Shown: positions 9,258 to 20,027, counted from the stretch's first letter. The stretch: DNA of 64,000 bases from Molanna angustata (GCA_963576475.1 OY754972.1:8299062-8363061); one strand, 5' to 3'. Program-made: numbers and translations. Notes: a model not told the origin generated them from the sequence alone.

Positions 9258-10146
9258 TAAGGCCCAAATTATAGAATAATTCTCAAGACTGTTCTCCAAA
9301 TGAGTCATCTCAAGACCATCTTGAGATCATGCTCGAAAATCCGTATTAAAAGTAAAATATGTACGCCGTCTCATTCGAGAAAGCGTACTCGAAAAAAATG
9401 TGAATGCAGCTCTATAAATAAATACTTTTTCTCACGAATGGCAATAATTTCAGCGTTGTTATGTTGGTAGCAATGAATTGGAATAGCTATTTATAGATAT
9501 TTTGACAATTCGTTGTCTTGGGAATCTTCGAAAGTGTAGAGAAATTTATGCGTCATAATATTATGATACGTGATTAAATAGGTAGTGAAAATGTCGACCA
9601 TTTTATTCGGAAGAAGAAAAAAAATACTTCTTCTTTTATCTGTCATAGAGCATATTACGGGAATGTGTGTACCTACAGTCAATAGTTCCAGGAAAAGCAG
9701 CCATTTCAAAATATGATACAACATGCATAGAATAACAACATGATTTTTACTGGATGTACCGGAAATTTGATGAAATCTTACAAAATTTAATTCACATAGT
9801 TTATGAATGATTGTATATAAATTACCTCCGGAAGGTTCAAAATAAGATTCTCGATCTATTTTAGTATCGCTAACAATGTAAATGTAAAAATAGTAATCAA
9901 TGCGAAATTCGTCCGTGTCTATATGCGTCTCTTTTTCGTGTAAAGCGCTGTCTCCTTTTCTCTCGTTGAGACCGTTCTCAAGACAGCGGGATAGCTGTCT
10001 CGAAGCAATTTCTACTCTTCTATACATTTCGAGACCGGTCTTGAGATCAAGTTCAATGACTTTTGTTTCTTTAATACCATTTTGGTTGAGAACGTGTTCT
10101 CAAGACCAGTCTCAAGCTGGAGAACGAATCTATAATTCGGGCCTAA
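9258..10146. mobile_element. PIF/Harbinger-like inverted-repeat transposon, non-autonomous
   Basis: The element 9261-10143 begins GGCCCAAATTATAGA and ends TCTATAATTCGGGCC, an inverted pair with one mismatch. TAA stands directly outside both ends (9258-9260 and 10144-10146). A 3-bp TAA target duplication with GGCC/GGGC-type ends suits PIF/Harbinger. Near both ends the word CTCAAGAC or its complement recurs, like subterminal binding sites. No transposase is recognised inside. Confidence 0.7.
9491..10027 (-). CDS. Unrecognised 178-codon ORF inside the Harbinger-like element
   Basis: Opens at a true ATG (10027) and runs to a stop near 9491. I see no DDE transposase motif, zinc finger or other known domain; the middle is rich in hydrophobic residues (YHILKWLLFLELLTV). 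Its N-terminal third overlaps the CTCAAGAC-rich subterminal part. It may be a chance frame or the remnant of an accessory protein. No splice signals or homology were established. Confidence 0.2.
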   Translation of the reverse strand: MYRRVEIASRQLSRCLENGLNERKGDSALHEKETHIDTDEFRIDYYFYIYIVSDTKIDRESYFEPSGGNLYTIIHKLCELNFVRFHQISGTSSKNHVVILCMLYHILKWLLFLELLTVGTHIPVICSMTDKRRSIFFLLPNKMVDIFTTYLITYHNIMTHKFLYTFEDSQDNELSKYL

Positions 10147-10535
10147 GTCCGGATATTGCGTCGTCTAACTCACTTTTGTATTTTCAATAAAAAACTAAAG
10201 AAGGAATATTTATCCCTAAACACCTGATCCCGATTTTCTCTTCTTATCTTTACCCTATCCTTTTTCTTGTTATGAAGTATTTTCATTTTTTTTTGTTTTA
10301 TTGTTATCTTGGTATAATACACTTTTTCTTCGATTTTTTTGTACATACCTACACAATTTTGTCATACTTTGTAATCTGATTGTGTAGAAGAAATCGCCTG
10401 ACAGCAATATCCCACCAGTGTACGATATAATTATTTATATTATATACAAAAAGATATAAATAAAATAAATATATAAACATATTTATTGAATGGTCAAGAA
10501 TCAGATCCATAAATTATTATTCTCAACTTATTTGG
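10147..10535. other. AT-rich DNA with a possible retrotransposon tail
   Basis: Around 10380-10480 the words GTGTAGAAGAAATCGCCTGACAGCAATA and an ATAAATAAAATAAATA run resemble the LINE-type tails seen at 13240-13340 and 35595-35700. No coding part is attached. Confidence 0.35.
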
Positions 10536-10690
10536 TGAACGTTGCGCAAGCGCATAAAGTGATTACGCAGACAAGCTGATGACAGTTCGTAAGCCCTGCA
10601 GCTGCCTGGAGTTCCTGGTTCTTCTATAATATTCCAACTTTGTCTCTATTGAGATGTTGAAAAATTGTCAAAAATATCATTGACTCTGTT
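10536..10690 (+). repeat. Interspersed repeat family A
   Basis: Begins GTGAACGTTGCGCAAGCGCA, continues AAAGTGATTACGCAG, GCTGATGACAG, AAGCCCTGCAG, GGAGTTCCTGGTTCTTC and ends near TGTCTCTATTGAGATGTTG. Same layout as the copies at 55490 and 59250. Confidence 0.75.
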
Positions 10691-11726
10691 GACGCCAATA
10701 TGTCATTATAATTATTGTCGCATTTTTTATATCAAATGACATATAATATTGTTGCAACTGCTGCCCACCCTACATCCAAAATCAGTCTCCTTTTAAACCG
10801 CGTCCTGTCGACACCACCCACATCTCTTCTGTTTTCCGCTCCTCAAAAATCACTTAACGCATCATAAATGTTATCACCGCGCGCGTGTGAGATTCAAGTG
10901 AATAGTGACAAGTTGTGATCATCCTTCAAGGGAGAGGACCAAGAATCAAGTGAGTTTTCCATTATATATCCTTCCTTTGCCTTGCGGTAGTTTCAACTTA
11001 TCACACCTGCAAATTACAGTCCACTTTCCACTTCTACTTTTCATTTTTATTTTATATTACATATTCGCGTCTTCAGACTCCGAACAGGGAAAATTCCAAT
11101 GTTTGCGTATAATATAATTATATAACTTTTAAAATATTCGATTATTAAAACAGTTTAAACACCTTCACTTGGCGAAACGGTAGTCCTGTTAAAAATATAG
11201 TTAGTATAACTATATTTATTCAAAATACTTGAATGATGAATGGTTTAAGCTGTAATGCTTGAGTCTTGGGTGAGGGTTTGAAAAGGGTCGTTGTACTCGT
11301 ATGTACACATAATATCAACAAACTATCAAAAAAGTAGGTACGTCGCCTGTCTCCCGCATTGTCCTACTAAGTCATGGAAAGGATATGAGGAGATAGTTGA
11401 AGAATATTTAAATAGGATGGTAAATTTAGATAGGATGCGTGTGTCATTTGCATATATACGGATCAAAGAATTTATCCTGTATAATACCTTTATCATCCTT
11501 ATAAAATAATACTTATGCTATTCTTTAGCCCACATAATACTTTTGTTATTTCATCAGACAGGCTCTATGCTGAGGAGATTGTCCACCCTTAACATCTGAC
11601 TTATGAACTTTTATTTTCTATTCTTCATTTACTTTATTTAATGTAAAACTTTACTTCTTATTTTTTTTAAACTACTTGAATGCAATATTTAACATATGTG
11701 TACCTTATATATGATGTATCCCTTGT
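10691..11726. other. Non-coding DNA, nothing recognised
   Basis: Mostly AT-rich. I find no exon-like segment or named repeat. Confidence 0.45.
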
Positions 11727-11943
11727 GTGAAACTAAAAAGAGTAGAATCAGTTAACGATTTAGGCGTCATATTTGATACGACATTAAAATTTCATATCCA
11801 TATAGACAATATAAGAAAAAGTTCATACAAAATGTTAGGTTTTATTTTAAGAATTACAAAACTTTTTAATAGCTCTAAAATTACCATAACACTATACAAA
11901 TATTTAATAAGAAGTAAACTAGAATATGCATCCACAATCTGGT
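11727..11943 (+). pseudogene. LINE reverse transcriptase relic, first part (split by a MITE)
   Basis: The frame reads SVNDLGVIFDTTLKFHIHI, then YKYLIRSKLEYASTIW. This is the C-terminal reverse-transcriptase/thumb region of a Jockey-like non-LTR element. It is 5'-truncated, with no endonuclease or catalytic FADD box present. At TGG T (11941-11943) it is broken by the MITE 11944-12123 and resumes at 12129 as TCT CCA AAT TAC. Removing the MITE and one CTGGT copy restores the reading order WSPNYDKYIKTIE. Confidence 0.75.
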
Positions 11944-12128
11944 GGGCAAGTCTGGTTCAATCGGCGAAATCAAAACCCTCGTGATTACCCATGTCATGGA
12001 TGTAATTATTATATGGAGTTCTACAATATCTTTAGATGTCATAAAACACCATACGATAATTATATCCATGATATGGGTAATCACTGGGGTTTTGATTTCG
12101 CCGGTCGAACCAGACTTGCCCCCCTGGT
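11939..12128. mobile_element. MITE with long terminal inverted repeats, nested in a LINE
   Basis: The element 11944-12123 starts GGGCAAGTCTGGTTCAAT and ends with the inverse (AACCAGACTTGCCC). The arms pair over about 60 bp with mismatches, through a GGCGAAATCAAAACC block and a GTGATTACCCAT block. CTGGT lies on both sides (11939-11943 and 12124-12128) as the likely 5-bp target duplication. No coding capacity. A relative's end is at 1-38. Confidence 0.75.
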
Positions 12129-12559
12129 CTCCAAATTACGACAAATACATAAAAACAATAGAATCTGTCCAAAGAAGATTAACACGAATTTTGGTTTTTA
12201 GAGAGGGGATAAGCCATCAATTTGAATGTTATAATGACAGGCTGGTATATCTTCATCTAATATCATTAAATAATAGACGAAAAATCGCAGATATGATGAT
12301 ACTATATAAAATATTAAATTATCAGTTAGATGTACCAAATATCCTTCCACAAATTCAAATAACAGTACCAATTAGAAATACTACAATTAGATATATTTTT
12401 CACTTAAAATTCTATAATACGAATATCGGTTATTTCTCTCCAATTCCTCGCTTAATCAGAATATACAACTCAGTTCATCAAATTAATTATATTGACATAT
12501 TCTCAAACTCCAAATTAACTTTCAAAAAACACATAATATCCCAGTTCATAACCTCTTAA
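12129..12559 (+). pseudogene. LINE reverse transcriptase relic, second part
   Basis: Continues the frame broken at 11943: SPNYDKYIKTIESVQRRLTR, then NRRKIADMMILYKILN, and ends ...KKHIISQFITS with a stop at 12559. This is the usual C-terminus of Jockey-like elements (no CCHC knuckle visible). The frame is open throughout, so the insertion is not very old. Frames annotated from about 11942 into this part are artefacts of the MITE. Confidence 0.75.
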
Positions 12560-13003
12560 TTTATGTATAACTTCTCTGTTCATATTCTCATGTTTAATTA
12601 TTGTTGATTTTCATGTTTCATTTGTTTAATCTTTAAATCTACAACTGTAAACTTACTATGTAACATCCACCCGCAACATAATAATTATATACATGTAAAA
12701 TAGACACTGCACCTTCCGTACACTGCATAGTGTAGTGTAGGTAAGAAATTTATATACTTACAAACAATTATTATTATGATATGTACTTCCCATATATAAG
12801 CTATTATGCGCAGAAATATTTGGGCATTCATGCCTGTGTCTGTGCTTAATTAAATTAAATAAAATAAAATAAAATGTGTAAATAATTTGTATACCCTATT
12901 GTATACAAGTATTAGCCCCAGAACTGGTTTAGCCAAGTGGGGCGTTACTTACTTAGCCTGAATATCTACAAATGTTTTTGTGTTAACAATAAATAAATAA
13001 ATA
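12560..13003 (+). mobile_element. 3' UTR and AAAT-rich tail of the split LINE
   Basis: Follows the stop at 12559 and ends in an AATAAATAAATAAATAAAT run just before 13005, as expected for a non-LTR tail. It includes the phrase TAGCCCCAGAACTGG upstream of the tail. Confidence 0.55.
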
Positions 13004-13488
13004 AATCTCATACATTAAGTACCCACCTAGAAAGAATGAATACTGAAGAGATAAATACAATAGTTGAAATTCTAAATTTATCCAAAGAGAATACATACCT
13101 AATTATTACGATTTATAACAATTACTATTATAGTATATAGATTATGATCAGTATTTTTTTATTGTTGTATTATTTTACTACATACTTTGTAGAAAATAAA
13201 GTTATTATATACTTATTAGAGTACTGAATTAATTTTTGATACTTTGCGTGGCTCGGGTAGCTTGCAAGAGATTGTCATAAAGCAAAAAAATCGCCTTTGT
13301 GAACTAGCTGTACATAAAGTATATAAATAAATAAATATATAACATAATTTGTATTGTATAAATTGCTCTATTTGAATTGATAAATTTCATAATGTGGTTC
13401 TGGCAACAAAAACTTCGTATTCTTCACCGTAGCGTGAAGGTCTAAACATAATAATATAATAACATCGTTTTCGTGGACGCTTCACGCT
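13004..13488. other. AT-rich DNA with a LINE-type tail remnant
   Basis: At about 13240-13345 a TGGCTCGGG...GCCTTTGTGAAC stretch with an ATAAATAAATAAATAT end resembles 35595-35700. It is a detached 3' end with no coding part. Nothing else is recognised. Confidence 0.4.
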
Positions 13489-13640
13489 TTAACCGTTTTG
13501 GCATGTGAATTTTGCCCTAAACCATTATATTTTAAGTCACTATGCGACATGTTTCGGCAGTGCTGTCCTGCCATCGACCGGTCGCATAGTGACTCAAAAT
13601 ATAGTGGTTTAGGGCAAAATTCACATGCCAAAACGGTTAA
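13489..13640. mobile_element. piggyBac-like MITE flanked by TTAA
   Basis: The inner element 13493-13636 begins CCGTTTTGGCATGTGAATTT and ends with its complement. The arms, about 56 bp each, differ at two or three positions; the spacer is about 32 bp. TTAA stands at both ends (13489-13492 and 13637-13640), the target duplication of the piggyBac superfamily. No open frame of note. Confidence 0.75.
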
Positions 13641-13702
13641 TATGAACAACCACAAAATATCCGCCGAGTATTTAAAGCTTCACGCTTTTTTATAATCACT
13701 AA

Positions 13703-13918
13703 GGTCGCCCCAGAAAGGGATGGCATGAACATGTGAATGATATTTTGAAAGAAGGAAACATAAAAAGTTTGAACAATCGACGAGCATGTATGAGACGATG
13801 CATGGATATAAAGGAAGCCAGAAATGTGTGCAAAAATAGAGAAGTATGGCGCTCGGTTCTCTCTGCTTACCCCGTAAGGGACATGGCGTGATGGTATGTA
13901 TGTATGTATGTACTAATA
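13703..13918 (+). pseudogene. LINE 3' end with (TATG)n tail, copy 1
   Basis: Translates as GRPRKGWHEHVNDILKEGNI, then RRACMRRCMD and WRSVLSAYPVRDMA followed by a stop. This is the extreme C-terminus of a non-LTR reverse transcriptase, followed by a TGGTATGTATGTATGTATG tail. The same end occurs at 16795-17205, 36785-36915 and 37150-37240. I cannot fix the clade. Confidence 0.65.
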
Positions 13919-14586
13919 TCATGATTATTTTATAGATTTATGTGATTTTTTTCTATTTATTCTAAACTAAGTCTAGTTTGTCGATCGACAATTCTTGATA
14001 AAACTCCATTGTATGTATGTAGATAATATATTAACAATGTAAAAAAATACTTGGTATTTGTGATTATACTGACGATGTGCCTTTCACGAAACGTGTCAAT
14101 AATCAAATAAATTTCAATAGAACAATCTGAACAATTAAGTATTTTTTTTATATTTCTTATATATTTACCATAGAATAATAAAACTATAGAATACTCATTC
14201 CAATACAATACCTCGCTGAAAAAGTGAAGCCGTTTTATTGGCCGGCTCGTGTCAATATATGTATGACTCTGCTGGTAGACATTGTTCGTAGGTATAGTAC
14301 TACTCGTTATGACTGCGTAAATAATTTTGCAAGCAGTTAAAAAATTCCCTATTTGGAGAACGTATCATGTAGACGGCCAAATGATTACTGAATGCTCGTA
14401 GCAAAATGTTGACCAAATTAGTCAACATTAAGCAGTCGCGTTTACTGCAGGCTAAAGAGTATTCTATACTATTATTTTTCTATGATATTTACATATTTAT
14501 TCTTCATTTTAATTTCTTTTTACATTTGTAATAATATATCTACAGATTTTTCATTAATCTAATGTTTTGAAATTTTGTGTAAGAAT
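13919..14586. other. AT-rich non-coding DNA, nothing recognised
   Basis: I see no exon or element here. Confidence 0.45.
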
Positions 14587-14820
14587 ATTTATTTTATTTT
14601 ACATATATAGTTTCTCGGGCAACTAACAGATAGGTACAATGTCAAATAATTATTTAACACGCACCCAATAACAAGTTTCCACATTCTGGAGACTTATACG
14701 ATATTAACCGTCTCACATATCCAGACTGAAAACACAATTAAAAACTGTGACTCCACCGGGAATCGAACCCGAGACCTTTGGATCAGCAGTCAGATACCTA
14801 ACCAACTGAGCCACAAATAT
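14587..14820 (-). mobile_element. tRNA-derived SINE (family S), copy 1
   Basis: On the minus strand the head GTGGCTCAGTTGGTTAGG carries an A box (complement of 14802-14813) and GGGTTCGATTCCC a B box (complement of 14758-14770). The body has CCAGAATGTGG and CAATAACA-like blocks, and the 3' end CTGTTAGTTGCCCGAGAAAC leads to an A/T-rich tail. The head does not fold as an intact tRNA (mispaired anticodon stem), so it is a SINE and not a gene. Confidence 0.8.
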
Positions 14821-15068
14821 GCATCATTTAACTGAGTTCGGTGTTTTATGGAGAAAGAACCAGGAGAAAAAATATTTTCTCTCATAAGAATATTTTAATA
14901 CAAGCGTGGTGTTTAAAAACTTGCCAGTGTGCAATATATTTATTTATATTATTTGCAAAATAAAAAAAAATAATATATTTATAATTTTTTTTAAAGTTGC
15001 ATAATACGCAAACAATGAATTTTTTCCCAGTCAGGAGTCAATTATATTTTTTTGGCAAAATTTTTAAC

Positions 15069-15350
15069 ATTTCAATAGAGACGAAGTTGGAGTATTTTTT
15101 TCGACAAATATTAAACATCTCAATTGAGATAGAGTTGGAATACTATAGAAGAATCAGGATCTCAAGACACATACAGGGCTTACAACCTGTCATCGGCTGG
15201 TTTACGTATTCACTTTATGCGTCACGTTGCGCATAAAATGATCACGTAAACCAGCCAATGGCAGGTCGTAAGCCCTGTAGATGCCTTGAGTTCCTGGTTC
15301 TTATTTAGTATTCCAACTCTATCTCAATTGAAATCTTTAATATTTGTCGA
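15069..15350. repeat. Fold-back form of repeat family A
   Basis: Two family A copies face each other: arms of roughly 115 bp at 15102-15349 pair from CGACAAATATTAAA to the GCGCATAAA centre, with mismatches. A further fragment of the family A end (TTTCAATAGAGACGAAGTTG) lies at 15071. It could form a large hairpin when single-stranded. No coding content. Confidence 0.75.
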
Positions 15351-15428
15351 AAATTATAGTAAATAATATTTTTATCATAGTTTGTTTATATTCTTGTATT
15401 TAAATTAATAAAATTCGTAATTTTTATA

Positions 15429-15841
15429 AGTCGTATAAAAAGCATCTGTCGTATCAGGATGTGAAAAATATGATCTGGAAAAATAAACACATGCGTATTG
15501 ACAGTAAGGTCAGAATATTTAAGACATGCGTGCGACCGATCATGACGTATGCTGTGGAAAGATGAAGGTCCTAAGGTCAATCACTGGTAAAACTCTCCGA
15601 GATCGTGTTCGCAATGTTCAAATAAGGAAAACATGTGGAATAGAGGACATCGTTCGGTGGAGTAGATCCAGAAGAAGGCATTGGAGGTACCACGTAGCCA
15701 GGATGGACAGTGATAGACTTGCATACATAGGGGCGAATGAAATCCCTTCTGGCCGCCGCCTACCCGGAAGACCACCCAAGAGATGGAAGGATAGCTGGAC
15801 TTCGTCATCCTAGGAGGCATAGTTTCTGAAGAACTGACCAA
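15429..15841 (+). pseudogene. RTE-like LINE relic with an internal deletion
   Basis: Reads MRIDSKVRIFKTCVRPIMTY, then jumps to KVLRSITGKTLRDRVRNVQI, HWRYHVARM and GRRLPGRPPKRWKDSW. This is the C-terminal part of an RTE-like reverse transcriptase. Sequence between MTYAVE and the KVLRSITG block, normally some 20-30 residues, is missing. 5'-truncated, no active-site box. Confidence 0.65.
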
Positions 15842-15944
15842 CTAGGTCTACTAAACGAAGAATTTTTATCTTCAACTGTGTAAATGAAAATGCATTATCA
15901 TTTAAAAATCTTTCATTTAAAAAAATACCTATCCATGGAAATTC

Positions 15945-16182
15945 ATACCATCACGGCATATCCCACAATGTGGGGTAACCAGCGAAAGGTGTGCGGGTGT
16001 GTATTGCCTTATAAAAGGGAGAACAACACATCTATTTATACCCACACACCAGTCTCGTTTCATCATAAAAGGCACTACATTCAGAATGGGTGGTGGACCT
16101 CATTGCTGAACTATGTGAGATATTATATTGTTTCCTATTGTATTTTCGATTATCCGGCTCTTACGGGACACTCGAAAACAAT
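15945..16182 (+). repeat. Interspersed repeat family C
   Basis: Blocks in order: CCATCACGGCATATCCCACA, TGTGGGGTAACCAGCGAAAG, GTGTGCGGGTGTG, CCTTATAAAAGGGAG, CCCACACACCAGTCTCG, ATTCAGAATGGGTGGTGG and TTATCCGGCTCTTACGGGAC. Other copies: 21562, 22335, 35965 and 52243. Its first bases resemble the reverse complement of the LINE tail at 17160-17200. Confidence 0.7.
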
Positions 16183-16794
16183 GATTTAAAAGAATGGAAT
16201 CACTATTCTAAGCCGGTAAAAATTAATAATACACAAATTAATAAAACTGTTACATCTTTTGCCGTCAACTTTTCAATTAACGATTGTTTATCTATAAAAT
16301 TAAACCAATTAGACGCCATTAAATGTAATGACGATCTTCGTGTATGTAAACTACTCGAGAGCAGTTTCTCTTTACTTTCGGGAGTACCTACCTACGTCAT
16401 CAGACTCATTAAAAAGTTTTTAAGACTAGCAACATCCGAGGCTTGAACTTCTCTTAATGACGAACATTACTGCCCCAAATCACCCGGAGAACTTTCTCAC
16501 TAAACGATTAAAGATTGACAACAAGTGGAATGATACCAGCGCTAATCTTCAGAGAAATTTATTTAATTTTTCACCCCAATGGGATATGGTGGGGAGTTAT
16601 AAATATTATTATTTTATTTATTTATCATAATTTACAAAATCATTTTTTTTACATATTATATTATATTATATTATATCCACCTCACTAGGCTTAGCCTGTA
16701 CCGAGGTGGAATATTTCATAATCACATTAATACATATTTATACAATATTTTCGTATTTCATTCAGTTTTCGCGACAGTATGCATTCTATATAAC
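16183..16794. other. Unassigned DNA with a short open frame
   Basis: An open stretch to a stop at 16446 encodes NNTQINKTVTSFAVNFSIND and SGVPTYVIRLIKKFLRLATS. It matches nothing I know, has no clear splice sites, and its upstream part is family C repeat. It may be the remnant of an element. The rest (16450-16794) is AT-rich. Confidence 0.3.
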
Positions 16795-17205
16795 ATGATT
16801 TATATATAGATAAACAAGAATATATCAAGTAAGAAACGAGGATATAAGGAAAGATTGTAAGATGAAGAAAGATGTCATTACTAGAATGAAAGTGAACACA
16901 TTGAGATGGTTTGGTCACATGGGGAGAATGAATGAGGAGCGCCTGACGAAGAAAATATAGGCACAGAGCGGAAAGGAATGGAATGAGAGGTCAGGGACGC
17001 CCAAGAAGGGATGGCACGACCATGTGAACGAAATTTTGAAAGACGGAAATGTTAGAAGTGTGAGCAATAGACGAACATGTATGAGACGATGCATGAATGT
17101 GGTTGAGGCAAGGGATACGTGCCAGGATAGAACGATGTGGCGTTCGGTTCTCTCTGCCTACCCCGCAAGGGATATGGCGTGATGGTATGTATGTATGTAT
17201 GTAAG
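16795..17205 (+). pseudogene. LINE 3' end with (TATG)n tail, copy 2
   Basis: Reads MKKDVITRMKVNTLRWFGHM, GRMNEERLTKKI, then after a stop and frame change GWHDHVNEILKDGNVRSVSN, RRTCMRRCMN and WRSVLSAYPARDMA with a stop, then the TATG tail. It is longer than copy 1 (13703) and includes the conserved LRWFGH block. At least one frameshift is present, near 16960-17000. Confidence 0.7.
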
Positions 17206-17360
17206 AATATATCAAACAATAAAACAAAACAATGATTAAATAAGTAAGAATATATCAATCAATAAGGCGAAAAAAAATATAAATAAAATAAAATTATATT
17301 TTGTCTAATCTGTTATGTGAATTGTTAATATGTTAATGTAACAATAAATTTCTTATGTAA

Positions 17361-17885
17361 CTTTTTACTCCCCACTACCCAAGGGGATATAGTGTGGACT
17401 TATGATCTCGTAATTTTTGAATTAATTTCTTTTATTGCAGATTATCAACTAGTATCATGCTGAGATTGTATTCTGAATGATTCATCACAATGTATCTGTT
17501 TGTGTTCAGTGTGCTATGTACCTACGGTGTGTTTATCCTATCGAGTATACATTAGTTATCATTCGATTCTATTCAAATTTTGCAAATTTACATATATATC
17601 TAATATTCGCTCAGACCCCGATTTTGAAGGATATCGAAATAGTGCTTCACAATTTTTTAAATTGTCAAATATTTTAAAGTGACCTCAAGTTCAGGAAACA
17701 TGAAATTTGATAATTTATTTATAAATCGGTAAAAAGGCACATCCATTTCATAAAAAGGCATTGAAGAATTATGAAATTAAATTCATTCCATGAAAATGCT
17801 GATATTTTCCATACAAAATTTGAATACTTTGTGAAGTGATATGGCAGTGAGGAATTTAGCGTTGGCCACGACCCACTCGTTTATT
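17361..17885 (+). repeat. Interspersed repeat family B, long copy
   Basis: Begins CTTTTTACTCCCCACTACCC with AAGGGGATATAG, continues TTGCAGATTATCAACTAGTA and TGAGATTGTATTCTGAA, and ends GCGTTGGCCACGACCCACTCG. The same start and end blocks bound 54919-55390. Start fragments alone occur at 59040 and 63538, and inverted ones near 18255, 34320 and 36945. No coding capacity or terminal inverted repeat was found. Confidence 0.65.
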
Positions 17886-19154
17886 TTTCTTGAGGTAAAC
17901 GATACGATCCACGCTCTATACACCATACTCAACTATTTTGACTTGTATTAAGGAGATTGAGATAGCGTTTAGATTATTGAAATCCATTGTTATAGGCACC
18001 TTCTGATAAACAATAAAATAAATTTACTTTGTGGTGTATTAGAATACGTGGTATTACCCCCTTCCCCGATAAAGGATATACCTAAATACGGTAGGGACGC
18101 GATTCGCGGCGCTTATCGCTTCCGCGCGCTGTACAGTTAGCTAGGTATATAATAGTGTAGGTACTTGTTCGGCCAAGAGCTCTGCTACGAATAAACCGAG
18201 TATAACGTTACATATGTATGTATAAACTCATAACTTCTCACTATAACCCCCTGGAGTAGAGAGGAGTAAAAATACTTTAATTGGATAATGTATGAATCAG
18301 TGTACCTATATGAAAAATAAAAAAAATAATAAGTCACATATCTATGTTTGTATATAGATTTTATTCAAGGGTCGTTCTTACTTAAGTATGGGTACCTATA
18401 TCATAGTAAAAAATATACACTGTAGAATTTAAGTCGTGTGTCGTTTGTAAAAGTGTATCTTTTAAATACTCTACGGATTTATAATTTCGTTGTTATTTTT
18501 TGGAGAATGTGCCAAAATTGCTAGCTCGCATAACGCCGCGGGATGGTTTGATCCTTTCGGTTCGTTGGAGATTTTGTGTTTAGTAGTAATGAGGGTCCTT
18601 TCAAAAACCCTTGTTATACTGTCTGGTTGTCAATGTTAACCCTGCCCTGGGTTCTTTTTTCTTTCCTGTACCTACTGGCCTGAGGGTATTTTATTCACGA
18701 CATCGTGAATCATCGTCTACGGGTATGAAAATTAGCCTGATGTTCGTTATAACCCTCACGGCTTTTCGATGGACATGGTATCCCGTTGATTTAAAGATAT
18801 GAACATAATACTAACTTAAAAAACTATTTTATAAAATATGGTTAAAAGACTTATTTTTACCCGATACAATATTATATTTCCTTACACATAACACTTGTCT
18901 CCTCATCATATCCTTGCCCCCTCCTCTCCTCTGCCACTTCTTTCTTTTTTATTATTTTAACTGTGGTTTGATTTTTATAATTATTTTATTCATATATGTA
19001 CCTACTTACCAATTTTATTAAATATTTCATTCACCAGAGAAATGTTGAAAAATAATTAACGTTTTTAGAAACACACTGTTACACACATTTTAGAAATTTG
19101 ATTTAAAATTGGGATCTTTTGGTTTATATGCCCCCTTAAAAGAGTAGAATACAA
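17886..19154. other. Non-coding DNA, nothing firm
   Basis: It includes a small GC-rich patch at 18090-18140 and a 63-codon open frame ending at 18802 (SRHRESSSTGMKISLMFVIT) that matches nothing I recognise. The last part may hold a decayed LINE end, but I cannot support it. Confidence 0.35.
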
Positions 19155-19343
19155 ATTTTTAATTATCTCAATAGAGACGAAGTTGGAATATTTATTGTAG
19201 GAGAACCGGGAAATCAAGGCACCTACAGGGCTTACGACCTGTCATCGGCTGGTTGACAGGTCGTAAGCCCTGTAGGTGCCTTGATTTCCCGGTTCTCCTA
19301 CAATAAATATTCCAACTTCGTCTCTATTGAGATAATTAAAAAT
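19155..19343. repeat. Perfect palindrome with 89-bp arms (family A fold-back)
   Basis: 19155-19243 is the exact reverse complement of 19255-19343. The 11-nt loop is ATCGGCTGGTT. Both arms are the 3' half of family A (CCTGTAGGTGCC, CGGTTCTCC, CCAACTTCGTCTCTATTGAG). Complete identity of the arms means a very recent origin or ongoing arm correction. Confidence 0.95.
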
Positions 19344-20027
19344 CTGTTAAAAAATATCTTTGACTCCCGACAGGGAAAAAAATCCAATGTTTGCGCATAT
19401 GCAATAATAAAAATATTCGAGTAGAATACAATATATAAGACAAAAAAAACATAGATTTTTGAGTAAAATCTATTTCAACATTTTTTTAAGTAGGTACCTA
19501 CCTTAGCTTTATAAATATTGTTTGGTCATGGAATAAGAAAAGAAAGAAAGAAATATAATACAACTAAAGCCGTTTTGTAGGTAATATAATGTCAGATATT
19601 TCAACCTTTTATTTTGTAAGGGAATCGGAAGAAAATCTGCTTGTATGATTCGCTCATATAAGTATATACATACTGTACATATCAGTTTAAGTATTTATGG
19701 GGACAATAATTTTAATTTATCCGTATGATGAAACACGACACTTGTATCAATTGTGAGATAAAATCTTTGTAAATGTATCCAGTCAAGTTGTATACCTACC
19801 GTTGTAAAGTTTGAAAGAAATTTCACTTTTTTTTTTTCAATATTAAGATTTTTCTTCGGATACTCGTCATCATCCTCAGCGTCACAAACCTGCCTCCAAG
19901 AATCTACTAGTTTTTAGACATTGTAAGATCTAAATCTATCAGACGATACTAGATATTTTGTTATTTATATTTATATATATTTTGTAAAATACATATCTTA
20001 ATTAATATTTAATATATAATTATAGAC
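19344..20027. other. AT-rich DNA with a LINE 3' scrap
   Basis: At 19866-19915 CGTCATCATCCTCAGCGTCA followed by CCTGCCTCCAAGAATCT matches the LINE end inserted in the SINE at 56560-56639 (minus orientation). Nothing else is recognised. Confidence 0.45.

Noticed and set aside
11942..12559. A 205-codon protein starting at 11942
   Set aside because: Its first 60 codons are MITE sequence; only the part from 12129 is LINE coding.
13498..13695. A 65-codon frame at 13.5 kb
   Set aside because: It lies within the palindromic piggyBac-like MITE.
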